IMG/VR virus record: IMGVR_UViG_3300009093_000060
Span: 1-48,967 of that record
Reading direction: 5' to 3' (one strand)
Source: a virus
Length of the DNA stretch: 48,967 nt
This document shows positions 24,385 to 32,602 of this stretch, in pieces (the first letter of the stretch is position 1; every line of letters begins with the position of its first letter). The position numbers and the translations under genes are program-made. Under the pieces are notes generated by a model that searched no databases, was not told the DNA's origin, and saw nothing but the letters and a program-made list of their open reading frames with translations.

Positions 24385-25161
24385 TGGCACCGCCGCGCCC
24401 GGATCGAGATAGATGAAGCGTGCGAACTGGCCCTCGGGATCGGATTGCGACCGAGTCGGGTCAGCCAACGCGGAGCCGTTAAAGGTAAACTGATTGAACT
24501 CATCGCTAATCATGCTGATCGATTCTGCTGGACTCAGCCTGACCTTAAATGCGTCCACGATCATTCGCTCGAAGTCAGAGCCGGAGTTCACCGCCGTGTT
24601 CTTGCCGATCATGCGAATCCAGATCTCAGGCGCAGCGGTCTTGAACACCCCAACCTGACGACTGGCTGCGTTGGTGTAAGTTGCGGCGATCGGCCCAGTC
24701 ATGCCCGCGACATCGCTGAACTGAAACACGCCGGACGCATCCCATGAGTACTTGGTGGTGGCGATCGGTGTGCCATTGTCAGTGAGCAAAAGCCCGGTGA
24801 CACGTCCAGTTGCACCTGTCACGGCATAGAGCGTATTGAGCGACGGCGCGCCAGCGAGCACTTGTTCTGCCGTGACCGTGCCACCAGCCAGCGCCGATCC
24901 CTCGCCACGGGTCGCAAGCTCCATGTTGGATTCGAGGAAGTAATCGACTATTAGCGTAACGCTGGAATTCAACTCCGCGTCAATGCGCGCATCTATAGCA
25001 CGTAGACCGGAATAGCTTTCCTTATGCGTTAGCTCCTCTACTGCGAGCCCGAACTCAAAGGACGGGGCATTGCCAAACCATTTCATTGGTGCGATAGGAT
25101 CGCCGTTGGCGTCTCGATTAGCCCAAAACACTGGGCCTTGACCACTCCACAATCCGGGCAT
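24310..25161 (-). CDS. Major tail (tube) protein with Ser/Pro C-terminal tag
   Basis: ATG 25161 is chosen for its GGAGGT ribosome site. A longer frame to 25233 has none. The 283-residue product sits at the tube position, directly upstream of the chaperones. Its beta-rich core has segments GLRAIDARIDAELNSSVTL and FERMIVDAFKVRLSPAE that fit a tail-tube fold. The final ~23 residues (from SGSPSPSPSAS) are the Ser/Pro repeat ending in SPSHSASPST. If this is the tube protein, every ring of the tail would display the tag many times, so the tail surface would be coated. Confidence 0.75.
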   Translation of the reverse strand: MPGLWSGQGPVFWANRDANGDPIAPMKWFGNAPSFEFGLAVEELTHKESYSGLRAIDARIDAELNSSVTLIVDYFLESNMELATRGEGSALAGGTVTAEQVLAGAPSLNTLYAVTGATGRVTGLLLTDNGTPIATTKYSWDASGVFQFSDVAGMTGPIAATYTNAASRQVGVFKTAAPEIWIRMIGKNTAVNSGSDFERMIVDAFKVRLSPAESISMISDEFNQFTFNGSALADPTRSQSDPEGQFARFIYLDPGAAVPSASGSPSPSPSASTSPSHSASPST

Positions 25162-25165
25162 GGGT

Positions 25166-25723
25166 TTACCTCCAGTTAGGTGCGTAGTGCATAAAGTTGC
25201 GATTGACTGCAATCTGCCGCGCGCTTTGAGCACAGGCGTTTTCGTATTCCTCGACGCAGTCGGCGATCTTCTCAGCTAACATGCGATGCTTATGGTAGAG
25301 ATGGTCCACCATGCCTGCGAGATGTTCCACCTTTGGGCATTCGGTTGTGATGCCGCCAACGTTCTCGATGCGCATGTAGTCATCGTAAGTCTTCAGTTCG
25401 TCTTCCTTACCGAAGCGTTTAATCAACCTGCCGCCCACCTTAGCGATGTTCTGACGGAAGCCGGGACAGCGCAATGGCATTTGAAAATACGGAGCGAAGT
25501 ACTGAAGCTGAATTGCGTTAAAAGCATCCATTGAGCGAATAAAGGCAACGCTATTCGGGTTGGACCAGTTAAAGTTAGCCACTGCTGGCTGAACTGCTTC
25601 AACCGCCGCGCCCCACACATCCGAACATAGACCACGCCCTTTGACATAAGAGAAGCGCTCCCCGAGTACGCCCACTCGTGGCCTAAGTTTGCAGCCTTCG
25701 CGAATCGCTTCTGATAGCTTCAT
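25166..25723 (-). CDS. Conserved phage protein of unknown function
   Basis: ATG 25723 is preferred because it overlaps the upstream stop, with a GAGG upstream. The longer frame runs through the neighbouring gene. The 185-residue product starts MKLSEAIREGCKLRP, a motif typical of a widespread small phage protein in neck-tail regions, and contains several Cys and His residues (CPGFRQN, TTECPKVEHL, HLYHKHR) that might bind metal. The role is not known. Confidence 0.6.
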   Translation of the reverse strand: MKLSEAIREGCKLRPRVGVLGERFSYVKGRGLCSDVWGAAVEAVQPAVANFNWSNPNSVAFIRSMDAFNAIQLQYFAPYFQMPLRCPGFRQNIAKVGGRLIKRFGKEDELKTYDDYMRIENVGGITTECPKVEHLAGMVDHLYHKHRMLAEKIADCVEEYENACAQSARQIAVNRNFMHYAPNWR

Positions 25724-26283
25724 CCAAGTGCCTCGATTAGTCTCACTGTTAGTAATCCAAATCCCACATGCACCCCTGTCGTTCCAAAGTTGTCCGGGTC
25801 CATTGCTGGCATTTGTAGTTCGTCGTGTCCTTCCACCCACTCACCTGCGCCGGGAATTGCGAACCCGAGTTTCTGATTAGCGTTCAACGTCGCGCGAATG
25901 AGTTCGACGTTTGTTGAGAACGTGTTCTCACTGGAATCGCCGAACTGGTAGAAGTAGGTCAGGCGAAACTGGCGACTGATGATGTTCTTTCCGCGTGGTT
26001 GCGTAATCAGTCGAGTTGAGTCCTCCTTCGCGGGGACCTTCGCCTGCCCGAGTGATGCCTCACTAATCATCAGGCAATTCACGCGCTGAACCGTCCCACC
26101 ACCGGAGAGAGTTGCGATGTCCAGAGGCGATCTCAGTATCGCTACCTCCGTTCCCTCTTCCGATTTGAACGCCAGTGCTAAGTAGTCAAAGATCTTTACT
26201 TTCTTCGTGTTGCTCGTACCGATAACCGGGCTCAGGAGCATCTTGAGCTGCGTCTTGATCTGATTTGCGGTTGGTGCTGGCAC
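25720..26283 (-). CDS. Probable tail terminator or tail completion protein
   Basis: A 187-residue alpha/beta protein located between the HK97 gp10-like gene and the tail tube, the normal place for the tail terminator. No diagnostic motif is visible (central SRQFRLTYFYQFGDSSENTF, C-terminal GVHVGFGLLTVRLIEAL). The assignment is mainly by gene order. Confidence 0.5.
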   Translation of the reverse strand: MPAPTANQIKTQLKMLLSPVIGTSNTKKVKIFDYLALAFKSEEGTEVAILRSPLDIATLSGGGTVQRVNCLMISEASLGQAKVPAKEDSTRLITQPRGKNIISRQFRLTYFYQFGDSSENTFSTNVELIRATLNANQKLGFAIPGAGEWVEGHDELQMPAMDPDNFGTTGVHVGFGLLTVRLIEALG

Positions 26284-26284
26284 A

Positions 26285-26728
26285 TCAGTTCGTCGTAAAG
26301 TTTCGGATTAACTCACTAGCCTTCGCCGCTACCTTCGGCCTCGCCTGTGTCACTGCAATGCGACTGAATCGCCGCGCTCGCATTCCCTTTGAGTCACCGT
26401 AGACGTAGCCCGCTGGGGCTGGCCCACCTGTACGTGCTCCTTCTCGTCCTGTGCCGTACTCGCCAAAGAATGGATAGGGAGCGCCACGCTTGCTCACCGC
26501 TGTCGGGAAGAGGCGATAGATACGCGTCTGTCCTTCGGTGACGAATTCTTCCTGCAAAGATCGAAGCGTGACACCCTTGTCAAACCAGCGGAGACGGATG
26601 CTGGACTCTTCTTCCTGTCGGAGGATCTTTGCACCCCGTGCGACAACCTCATCTCGCAGCGACTCCACACGCGACTGGAAGTTGTGAAAGATCGGGCCGA
26701 GTTGGACTGTTACCAATTCGTCTGCCAC
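26285..26728 (-). CDS. Tail completion / neck protein, HK97 gp10-like
   Basis: A 147-residue protein. An N-terminal helix (FHNFQSRVESLRDEVVARGA) leads to a C-terminal part with the YPFFGEYGTG pattern and a basic ARRF...A motif seen in the HK97 gp10 family of neck proteins that join head and tail. Position between connector and tail genes agrees. Confidence 0.65.
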   Translation of the reverse strand: MADELVTVQLGPIFHNFQSRVESLRDEVVARGAKILRQEEESSIRLRWFDKGVTLRSLQEEFVTEGQTRIYRLFPTAVSKRGAPYPFFGEYGTGREGARTGGPAPAGYVYGDSKGMRARRFSRIAVTQARPKVAAKASELIRNFTTN

Positions 26729-26731
26729 GTC

Positions 26732-26965
26732 TTAGTTTCTCACTATCCTTTTGAGAAGTGCGGTGTTGCGTCGCAAGCAGTCAATGAAAATCTGTTCACC
26801 CCTTTGAGGGCTGATCCAATCAGAAGATTGGCGATAGTCAACGATTACCTGACGTAATCTCATTGGTCTGGGTGCAGGCTGAACATTCTTGACGCTGACA
26901 GTCTTTGCTGCCACCGCTCCCGCAGTTAGCCCAACAAGCCCACCAATAAATCCACGTCGATTCAT
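26732..26965 (-). CDS. Small Tat-signal protein homologous to tape measure C-terminus
   Basis: A 77-residue protein. Residues 1-21 form a twin-arginine-like signal (MNRRGFIGGLVGLTAGAVAA). Residues 35-77 (starting MRLRQVIVDYRQ) align with the last 45 residues of the tape measure (MRLRQVLVDQRD). The shared pattern is MRLRQV-[IL]-VD...SP..GEQ...D.L...[IR]. It begins in an ATGA overlap with the preceding gene. It appears to be a duplicated tape-measure end fused to an export or membrane signal. Function is unknown, but a role at the tail end or membrane is suggested. Confidence 0.7.
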   Translation of the reverse strand: MNRRGFIGGLVGLTAGAVAAKTVSVKNVQPAPRPMRLRQVIVDYRQSSDWISPQRGEQIFIDCLRRNTALLKRIVRN

Positions 26966-27324
26966 ATCCTCACTCCCGCATGGACCACTTTGAACTCGTA
27001 AACTGGCACTGCGCCGACGAATGAATCCTTGCCGTGGAAGGTGTAGATGTCATCTCCAATCTGCACCGCTGTCATCGCTCTCAACTTGCTCAACCTGCAA
27101 CCCTCCACGTCATCAATGATCAATCGCTTGTAACGCTTCCCCGCGCTCACATCTAAATACTCGCGCTTGTCGAGATACCAATGGGAGTCGTAAGCTGCGA
27201 TTGGCGTCCCCCAGTTGTTCTGATCTCCGCTGAGGAGCTTCAAGCACTGCTCCTGCACGAAGATCGGTCTGAGCCTGTCGTGCGCTCGGCCTATCGCTCT
27301 CGCTATGCGTGTGCTGCGATTCAT
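26962..27324 (-). CDS. Head-tail connector / head closure protein
   Basis: A 120-residue beta-rich protein at the place of the head closure (gp16/gpFII-like) protein, between the adaptor and the neck protein. A basic N-terminal helix (RSTRIARAIGRAHDRL) is followed by strands. There is no specific motif, so the call is positional. Confidence 0.5.
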   Translation of the reverse strand: MNRSTRIARAIGRAHDRLRPIFVQEQCLKLLSGDQNNWGTPIAAYDSHWYLDKREYLDVSAGKRYKRLIIDDVEGCRLSKLRAMTAVQIGDDIYTFHGKDSFVGAVPVYEFKVVHAGVRI

Positions 27325-27327
27325 TCA

Positions 27328-27663
27328 TCACCATACCCAGAGAACGGGGACTGAAGTCGAACCAAACAGTCCTGTCAAACTCGCGTCTCTCACCTCGGGC
27401 AGTCCAAGGAGGAGTCGCAACCTGCGTCGAATATCCTCCAGCGCATCCTGATCCTTCTCGTTCACGCCTTCCCTGCCACCGTTCACTAGCTCCATAACAC
27501 TGCCCGGAGCGTATTCGTTCCAAGCTGAGACGAGATCCAGCGCCCGACTCCACTGCGCGTCGTTCAAATTGTCAATGAGCGTAGAAACAAACTCGAAACT
27601 CGCCTCGCCTGCGACCTCGCGCACGAAGTCAATATCCTCATCTGTCGGCGTTGGTAGCGGCAT
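27328..27663 (-). CDS. Head-tail adaptor protein
   Basis: A 111-residue protein, helical and acidic (TDEDIDFVREVAGEASFEF, LEDIRRRLRLLLGLP). The all-helical fold, size and position after the capsid gene are those of gp6/gp15-type adaptors that dock on the portal. Positional call with moderate support. Confidence 0.55.
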   Translation of the reverse strand: MPLPTPTDEDIDFVREVAGEASFEFVSTLIDNLNDAQWSRALDLVSAWNEYAPGSVMELVNGGREGVNEKDQDALEDIRRRLRLLLGLPEVRDASLTGLFGSTSVPVLWVW

Positions 27664-27669
27664 CTCTCA

Positions 27670-27815
27670 TTAAGTTGACGGACTGGCTGAATGACTTGGA
27701 CTGACTGAAGCGCTCGGGGAAACACTGGTGCTCGGAGAAGCCGAGCGAGACGCCGATGAACTTGGACTGCCTGACGAGCTGGGCGAAACCGAACTGCTCG
27801 GTGATGCGCTCTGAC
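27670..27815 (-). repeat. Ser-X/Ser-Pro repeat coding DNA
   Basis: About 48 codons of repeat at the 3' end of the minor virion protein gene, ending in the shared tag and TAA. Confidence 0.8.
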
Positions 27816-28077
27816 TTACTGTGGTCAACGTCGCAGATTGCCACAATCCGTCTGCGTCAACCACGAAGAATCCCCCCGCAGGATTCATCGCAATCGATCC
27901 TTTGCCATAGGCTGACAGTTTCCCGTTTTGGATGTTGCTATCCAGTACGAGATCCGTAGTCGTCCCAATGACGATGTACTTGCCAGTTGAATCCTGACCG
28001 AGTGCGAACGCGCCAAACGTCCTTCCACTGTTCGAGTAGGTACGAGAGAGACGATTGTTGATCTTCTTGAAATTCAC
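27670..28077 (-). CDS. Minor virion protein with Ser/Pro C-terminal tail
   Basis: A 135-residue protein. A folded N-terminal ~85 residues contain a short beta-rich module (GRTFGAFALGQDSTGKYIV, FFVVDADGLWQS). The last ~50 residues are Ser-X repeat ending SPSHSASPST. Because it is in the head operon next to the capsid genes, it is a probable capsid decoration or fibre protein. The folded part matches no family I know. Confidence 0.6.
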   Translation of the reverse strand: MNFKKINNRLSRTYSNSGRTFGAFALGQDSTGKYIVIGTTTDLVLDSNIQNGKLSAYGKGSIAMNPAGGFFVVDADGLWQSATLTTVSQSASPSSSVSPSSSGSPSSSASRSASPSTSVSPSASVSPSHSASPST

Positions 28078-28112
28078 CGTAGCCTCCTTTGACGGGTCAA
28101 TGCCCTACTCAG

Positions 28113-28331
28113 CTACTTCTCTACCGCTGTAAACTTGCCCTTCGTCGATTTCCAGTCACCGGTGATGTCGCCGCGAGACTTCATCGCGTCCAGTTCCCTT
28201 TGCGTGAACGCAGCGGCAAGTTCGTCCTCCATACCATCGGAGAGAGTTTTGGACTGCGGTAACTTCTTGCCTTCCGCTGCTGGAACCATGACGCGAATGC
28301 CATGAATGATTTTGCGATTGTCCTTAGCCAT
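28113..28331 (-). CDS. Small head-region protein
   Basis: A 72-residue basic protein (GIRVMVPAAEGKKLPQSKT, then a helix DELAAAFTQRELDAMKSRG). It follows the major capsid gene and could be a cement or connector component. Not recognised. Confidence 0.55.
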   Translation of the reverse strand: MAKDNRKIIHGIRVMVPAAEGKKLPQSKTLSDGMEDELAAAFTQRELDAMKSRGDITGDWKSTKGKFTAVEK

Positions 28332-28342
28332 CGATTCGACTC

Positions 28343-29392
28343 CTAAGTTACCAGCGTGTTCTCAACGCGCAGTTTCTGCTCATTCGGGATCGTGAATGGA
28401 TTAACCTGTACCTCAACGGTGAGATCCCGGCCCATCACTGACTCCTCGTAGTACACGGTCTGGCCCCTCGTATCGATACCGGGATTACCGGACGCGCGCG
28501 CGATTTCCATTGCTCTCACGACTGGCGCAAACACTGTGCGTCCAACTTGACCACCTGATGGCACTGCGGCGATGTAGCCAGCAGGCCATACGTTGGTCGG
28601 CGTGGTCGTGATGCCGCCATCAACGAACACGTCTACGGTATCGTCGAACAGGAAGAAGTTGAACGGAATGCCAAGTTCTTCTGTGACGGCCTCAGCCAGT
28701 CGTCCGCGTGGAATAATCGTACCGAGAGTGGTATTGGGAGCGTCGGCATGGATCGCGCGATGCAGCGCCGTGCGCAACACTACTCCCTGCACCGGACCGA
28801 TCTTGTCCTGTGCGTCTTCAAGGAAGGAAATAAGGAGATCCCATGCATTGACCGAGTTGTCGTCCCATGCCGTGCCTGCGGTGGTTAGGCGATCGGATGC
28901 GAAGTCGTAGCTGACCGTGTGGGTCGTACCTGTTTGGGGGTTCTTGGCAACATTGGTACCAGTGGCCCATGCGGTAAAGGCGTCAACCTCAATTCGTCGA
29001 TCATTCGCCTGTACGATCTGCGCCACTTTACCGGGGATAGAGCGACCGAGGATCTGGTTGATTACCTCGGAGTTTGCGTTTGCACGCTCGCTGAGTTTCT
29101 GGATCTCGTACTCATCCCACTTGTAGTAGCCCTCAACCGGGATCATCGACAATTCGCGCAAGGGCGGGGTGATGTCAGGAATGAGACGGCCTCTGGAGTT
29201 CCACTCGCGTCTATCCGACACGGGCCGGAAGTCGATAGTGGTAACTTCCTTCAGGTCGATGGAATCCACGTCCTGACGCGGGAAGAAGATCGGCCAGCGC
29301 AGCCGTCCGGTGTTATTACGGGAGATCGTTTGCGCAACTACGGTTAGAGACGCAGGCGATAACTCCTCAACCAGTGGAATAAGTGATCTCAT
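28343..29392 (-). CDS. Major capsid protein, lambda gpE-like HK97 fold
   Basis: A 349-residue protein. The E-loop/spine pattern (LRWPIFFPRQDVDSIDLKEV, GYYKWDEYEIQKLSERAN), an A-domain with IPFNFFLFDDTVDVFVDGG, and the C-terminal YEESVMGRDLTVEVQVNPF match the E-type capsid family rather than HK97 gp5. Neighbours are the decoration protein upstream and the scaffold before it, the usual order. There is no fused protease. Confidence 0.85.
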   Translation of the reverse strand: MRSLIPLVEELSPASLTVVAQTISRNNTGRLRWPIFFPRQDVDSIDLKEVTTIDFRPVSDRREWNSRGRLIPDITPPLRELSMIPVEGYYKWDEYEIQKLSERANANSEVINQILGRSIPGKVAQIVQANDRRIEVDAFTAWATGTNVAKNPQTGTTHTVSYDFASDRLTTAGTAWDDNSVNAWDLLISFLEDAQDKIGPVQGVVLRTALHRAIHADAPNTTLGTIIPRGRLAEAVTEELGIPFNFFLFDDTVDVFVDGGITTTPTNVWPAGYIAAVPSGGQVGRTVFAPVVRAMEIARASGNPGIDTRGQTVYYEESVMGRDLTVEVQVNPFTIPNEQKLRVENTLVT

Positions 29393-29401
29393 TATCGCCT
29401 C

Positions 29402-29815
29402 CTAAGTGAGCGTCAGGTTGATTTTGCAGGGTGCGGTAGCGAAAGCGGTCAACTCATTCGCCGTTAGCGCGCGTCCGAGGTTGTCCTCAATGACATCGCG
29501 ATTCACCGTGCCCATCGTAGCCATGCCGAGCGGGTAGGTCTTAGTGTCGTTCCCTAGCGACGTGTTCGTCGGCGGAATTGTAGAGAGGTGCAGATTCTGC
29601 GGCTCGGGATTGACGGCGTAAACGCAGCCGCTCCCGTCGCAAAGCGTGCCGTCCTGCTTGAATGGAACGCCGGGTTTCAACCAGCCATCCGCATCCACTT
29701 CATCAGTCGTCAACTCGCTCACGTCCACCAGTACCTGTTCCATCGCGAGAATTTCTCCCACGAATACAGGACTGTAAACGGAAGGGGCAGCGGTTTTCTT
29801 AACATGCATTGGCAT
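29402..29815 (-). CDS. Head decoration protein candidate
   Basis: A 137-residue beta-rich protein directly upstream of the capsid gene, the place of gpD-like decoration proteins. It contains LTTDEVDADGWLKPGVPF, as in gpD-type trimer proteins, and CDGSGCVYAV with a Cys pair. Assignment is by order and beta-tulip-like pattern. Confidence 0.6.
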   Translation of the reverse strand: MPMHVKKTAAPSVYSPVFVGEILAMEQVLVDVSELTTDEVDADGWLKPGVPFKQDGTLCDGSGCVYAVNPEPQNLHLSTIPPTNTSLGNDTKTYPLGMATMGTVNRDVIEDNLGRALTANELTAFATAPCKINLTLT

Positions 29816-29827
29816 GGATCAAATCTC

Positions 29828-30565
29828 CTATGCTGACTGTCTCTCGTTAAACGCCTTGAACGGATCGGCGATGGGCTGCGTCTGTTCGACGTAGGTCTTG
29901 GCGTAGTTCTTGGCCCATGCGTACTGGTCGGTTTGGAGAGGCTGCGTAGACATTTGCCCACCGGGCAACTCAACCTGTTTCTGCGTCGCCTGCAACGACG
30001 GCAGGAACGGGGCGATGTCGGCGGAGGACTCGATGAATTCCTTCGCGGGTTTCTCTGTGATTACACCTTTGTCATCTTTGATTTGCGCGAACCACTCAGG
30101 CTTACCGTCCTTGCCGGGCTTCGAGATGAACTCGGGCTGGTTCGGGAGCCGGATGAATGCTTCCTCGTTGAAGCCGAGGGCTTTCGAGACTTGGCGCAGT
30201 GAGTCATCACGTTTGCGCTTGTCCAAGTCCGACTTCAGCGTGCCATGTTCGGTCAATTTGGCAGTAACTTCGTCCACTGTCCCCAGTGCTTTATAGCCAG
30301 TCAACGCTTCTGCGTCAGCTTTTGCTACCAGCGCCTGACCACGCGGGACGCCGCTCGTCTTGGCCGCTTCGAGCGCGTCGTCAAGGTCGCTGCGGAGTTT
30401 CTTCACTTTCGCTTCCTCGACTTCCTTCTCTTGCTTGAGAGTTTTGCTAAGCACGAGAACCGGATGGTCTTCTGACAAATCCGGTACCCACTTCGTCCCC
30501 GATTGCTTGTACTCGGGACGCAGCCCTTCTGGGATGTCGTCCTGTTTGTCGTAGATTTTTAGCAT
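29828..30565 (-). CDS. Scaffold protein
   Basis: A 245-residue highly charged, coiled-coil protein (KTLKQEKEVEEAKVKKLRSDL) ending in a basic/aromatic helix (KNYAKTYVEQT...). Size, charge and position between portal and capsid genes match phage scaffold proteins. A hairpin terminator-like element lies directly upstream (30593-30640). Confidence 0.8.
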   Translation of the reverse strand: MLKIYDKQDDIPEGLRPEYKQSGTKWVPDLSEDHPVLVLSKTLKQEKEVEEAKVKKLRSDLDDALEAAKTSGVPRGQALVAKADAEALTGYKALGTVDEVTAKLTEHGTLKSDLDKRKRDDSLRQVSKALGFNEEAFIRLPNQPEFISKPGKDGKPEWFAQIKDDKGVITEKPAKEFIESSADIAPFLPSLQATQKQVELPGGQMSTQPLQTDQYAWAKNYAKTYVEQTQPIADPFKAFNERQSA

Positions 30566-30592
30566 CGTCTTTCTGACTCAGCAGTTGAAATG

Positions 30593-30640
30593 AAAAAGCC
30601 TGTCAATAAGACTGCCTTAGCAACCTCACCAACAGGCTTT
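30593..30640 (-). terminator. Hairpin terminator or attenuator before the scaffold gene
   Basis: AAAGCCTGT (30595-30603) and ACAGGCTTT (30632-30640) pair perfectly over nine bases around a ~28-nt loop. On the - strand the stem is followed by TTTTTCATTT. It sits between the 30661-30888 gene and scaffold, so it would partly end transcripts from upstream or protect the 5' end of the capsid transcript. Confidence 0.65.
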
Positions 30641-30660
30641 AACTCGAAAGGAAAGAGTCT

Positions 30661-30888
30661 CTACCGGGAATCGGATTCAATCCGACTCTTGCATACTCGA
30701 CATCTTTGGGTGAAAAGACCTAAGCGACGTTCGATTGAAGCGAGTTGCATAAGTAAAGCGTGACGCTGCTCGATCCAAAACTCCCGGTCGCTCGTCGCGG
30801 GGATAATAGCACTATTTTCGGACGGCGCAACTTTTTTTAACACGCGCACGGTGGCTGAGTCTCCGTTGTTAGTCTCTGAAGGATACAT
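30661..30888 (-). CDS. Small protein with C-terminal Cys pair
   Basis: A 75-residue protein with a helical middle (EFWIEQRHALLMQLASIERRL) and a CRVCKSRI zinc-knuckle-like end. It lies between portal and scaffold genes. There is no strong ribosome site, so it is probably coupled to the portal stop four bases upstream. No known function. Confidence 0.5.
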   Translation of the reverse strand: MYPSETNNGDSATVRVLKKVAPSENSAIIPATSDREFWIEQRHALLMQLASIERRLGLFTQRCRVCKSRIESDSR

Positions 30889-30892
30889 AAGA

Positions 30893-32599
30893 TCAGTTAA
30901 CTGCGTTACTTACGGGTTTAGGAGTTTGCTGGCCTTCGATGGGCTTAAGTCCTTCGGGTAGTTCAGCCGGAGGAAGTTTTGATTCCTTGTCGATACGTGC
31001 CTCCTCGGCTGCGTTGTCCTCCACTCCGCTTAGCCCTCGCGCTGTCTCGTCACTCACCAGTGGTCGATTCTTCATCCCACCCGGCTGGCGCATGAGCAGA
31101 GAGGTTTTGATCATCTCGGGATCAGGCGCACCTGCATCGATGAGCGTGTTGAAATCTGCCCTCAGTGGCAAGTAGCGCGAAGACTGGTTGATGATGAATG
31201 CAGCGAGGCGGAGCGTCGTCTCTAATTGCCACCTACCACACGCATCCAACTCAGTCTTCGACTCCTTGAGACTCCGCTCGTACTCACGACGCGCAACCTC
31301 CCTTGCTCGCCCACTTGTATCTGCCTTATCCACAATGAGCACGTGACGTTGATGCGCCTGTGCATAGATCGCGGCTTTCTCCTTGTCGATCGTGCGCTCA
31401 AACGTCTCAACTGAGACTGGATCGCTGATGTTGATGCCGGGATCGGTGTAGCCGACGACAATCCCGTCCTCGTTGTAAATCGGCATTCCCATGAGGAAAT
31501 TGACTGCGCCTGCACCTGTTTTGAACGTGCCGGGGAATTTCTTGGTCGAAGGATTCGTCACAGTTGGAGCTGAACTCACTCGCGTCGTGTCGTCAGTGAT
31601 TGTCGGCTTCTCGTTCGTCGCGCCGGGCGGGACGGCGTTCGTGATCGTCTGCTGGCGATGTCCCGCGAGATTCACATTGCGAATCATCTGCGTGTGCGCG
31701 AGATTGACGGCGCGCTGATTGGACTGGATCTGCTCGGTGATGAGGGCATCGCGTGTCATCTCGTAGACGAGGAGACGACCGCCGAGGGGGTAGGGGGTGT
31801 AGGTGGTTGGATCTCCCTTGTCGCGCACGATCTTACACACTGTCTCACCTGCGTCGTTCAGGAAGCTGAGTTCAGCACAATTCGTGACAACGTCCCCATT
31901 CGCATCCAACTCGTCGAACAGGAATATTCCCAGATCCATCATCGTCTCAGGATCGGTGTAAACCATGCCACGATCAGCGTACACCGTCTCGAAGAAGATG
32001 AAATCGAGTGCGTCGAGGAGGGAGGAGGCGCGAGGATTGCGACCATTGCTGAGCCGTCCGCGCGGAAACACCAGCCGTCGCACCACTACTCCCTCACACA
32101 CCAGAATCCGTGCTGCTTTCTGCAAGTCCTTCAGCGCCAGTCGATCATTCCACCAACGCGTGAGAGTATTGCCTGTTTCCTTTGAGAATTCCTTTTGCTG
32201 GCCTTCAGGATCATCCTGCTCGGTGACGAGGAATGACCACGAAGGTTCGCGTCCGAGGATGCCGCCGACGTGAGTCTTCACCACTTCCTTGATGACGTTC
32301 TCAGAGACGAATCCTTTGCGAATTGCGTTCTTCATCGACCCTGCGCCGGGGAGGGAGGCTGGAGGAAGTTGGCCGATGAAGCCATGACCCCATTGCCAAT
32401 GATTACCACGATAGAATTCACTCGCGCGAATCGCAGTCTCAGTGCGACGCGTTGCGGGGCGATGATCGTTGATGCCGACGAGATCTTCTAGGATTGAGGG
32501 AAGACGAAATTCGCGTGTCCCTTCAGTCGGCAGTTGGAATCGCGCGCCGACTTGGTTCGAGGCGTCGTCGTAGTCCCAGAGGTTGAAGGGTTTACCCAT
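30893..32599 (-). CDS. Portal protein
   Basis: A 568-residue protein upstream of scaffold and capsid and downstream of TerL, as expected. It has an N-terminal wing (ASEFYRGNHWQWGHG), a segment SENVIKEVVKTHVGGILGRE typical of portal stems, and a C-terminal acidic/Pro-rich end after a helical barrel-like part. Length fits SPP1/HK97-type portals. It forms the dodecameric DNA gate at one capsid vertex. Confidence 0.8.
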   Translation of the reverse strand: MGKPFNLWDYDDASNQVGARFQLPTEGTREFRLPSILEDLVGINDHRPATRRTETAIRASEFYRGNHWQWGHGFIGQLPPASLPGAGSMKNAIRKGFVSENVIKEVVKTHVGGILGREPSWSFLVTEQDDPEGQQKEFSKETGNTLTRWWNDRLALKDLQKAARILVCEGVVVRRLVFPRGRLSNGRNPRASSLLDALDFIFFETVYADRGMVYTDPETMMDLGIFLFDELDANGDVVTNCAELSFLNDAGETVCKIVRDKGDPTTYTPYPLGGRLLVYEMTRDALITEQIQSNQRAVNLAHTQMIRNVNLAGHRQQTITNAVPPGATNEKPTITDDTTRVSSAPTVTNPSTKKFPGTFKTGAGAVNFLMGMPIYNEDGIVVGYTDPGINISDPVSVETFERTIDKEKAAIYAQAHQRHVLIVDKADTSGRAREVARREYERSLKESKTELDACGRWQLETTLRLAAFIINQSSRYLPLRADFNTLIDAGAPDPEMIKTSLLMRQPGGMKNRPLVSDETARGLSGVEDNAAEEARIDKESKLPPAELPEGLKPIEGQQTPKPVSNAVN

Positions 32600-32602
32600 T
32601 GA

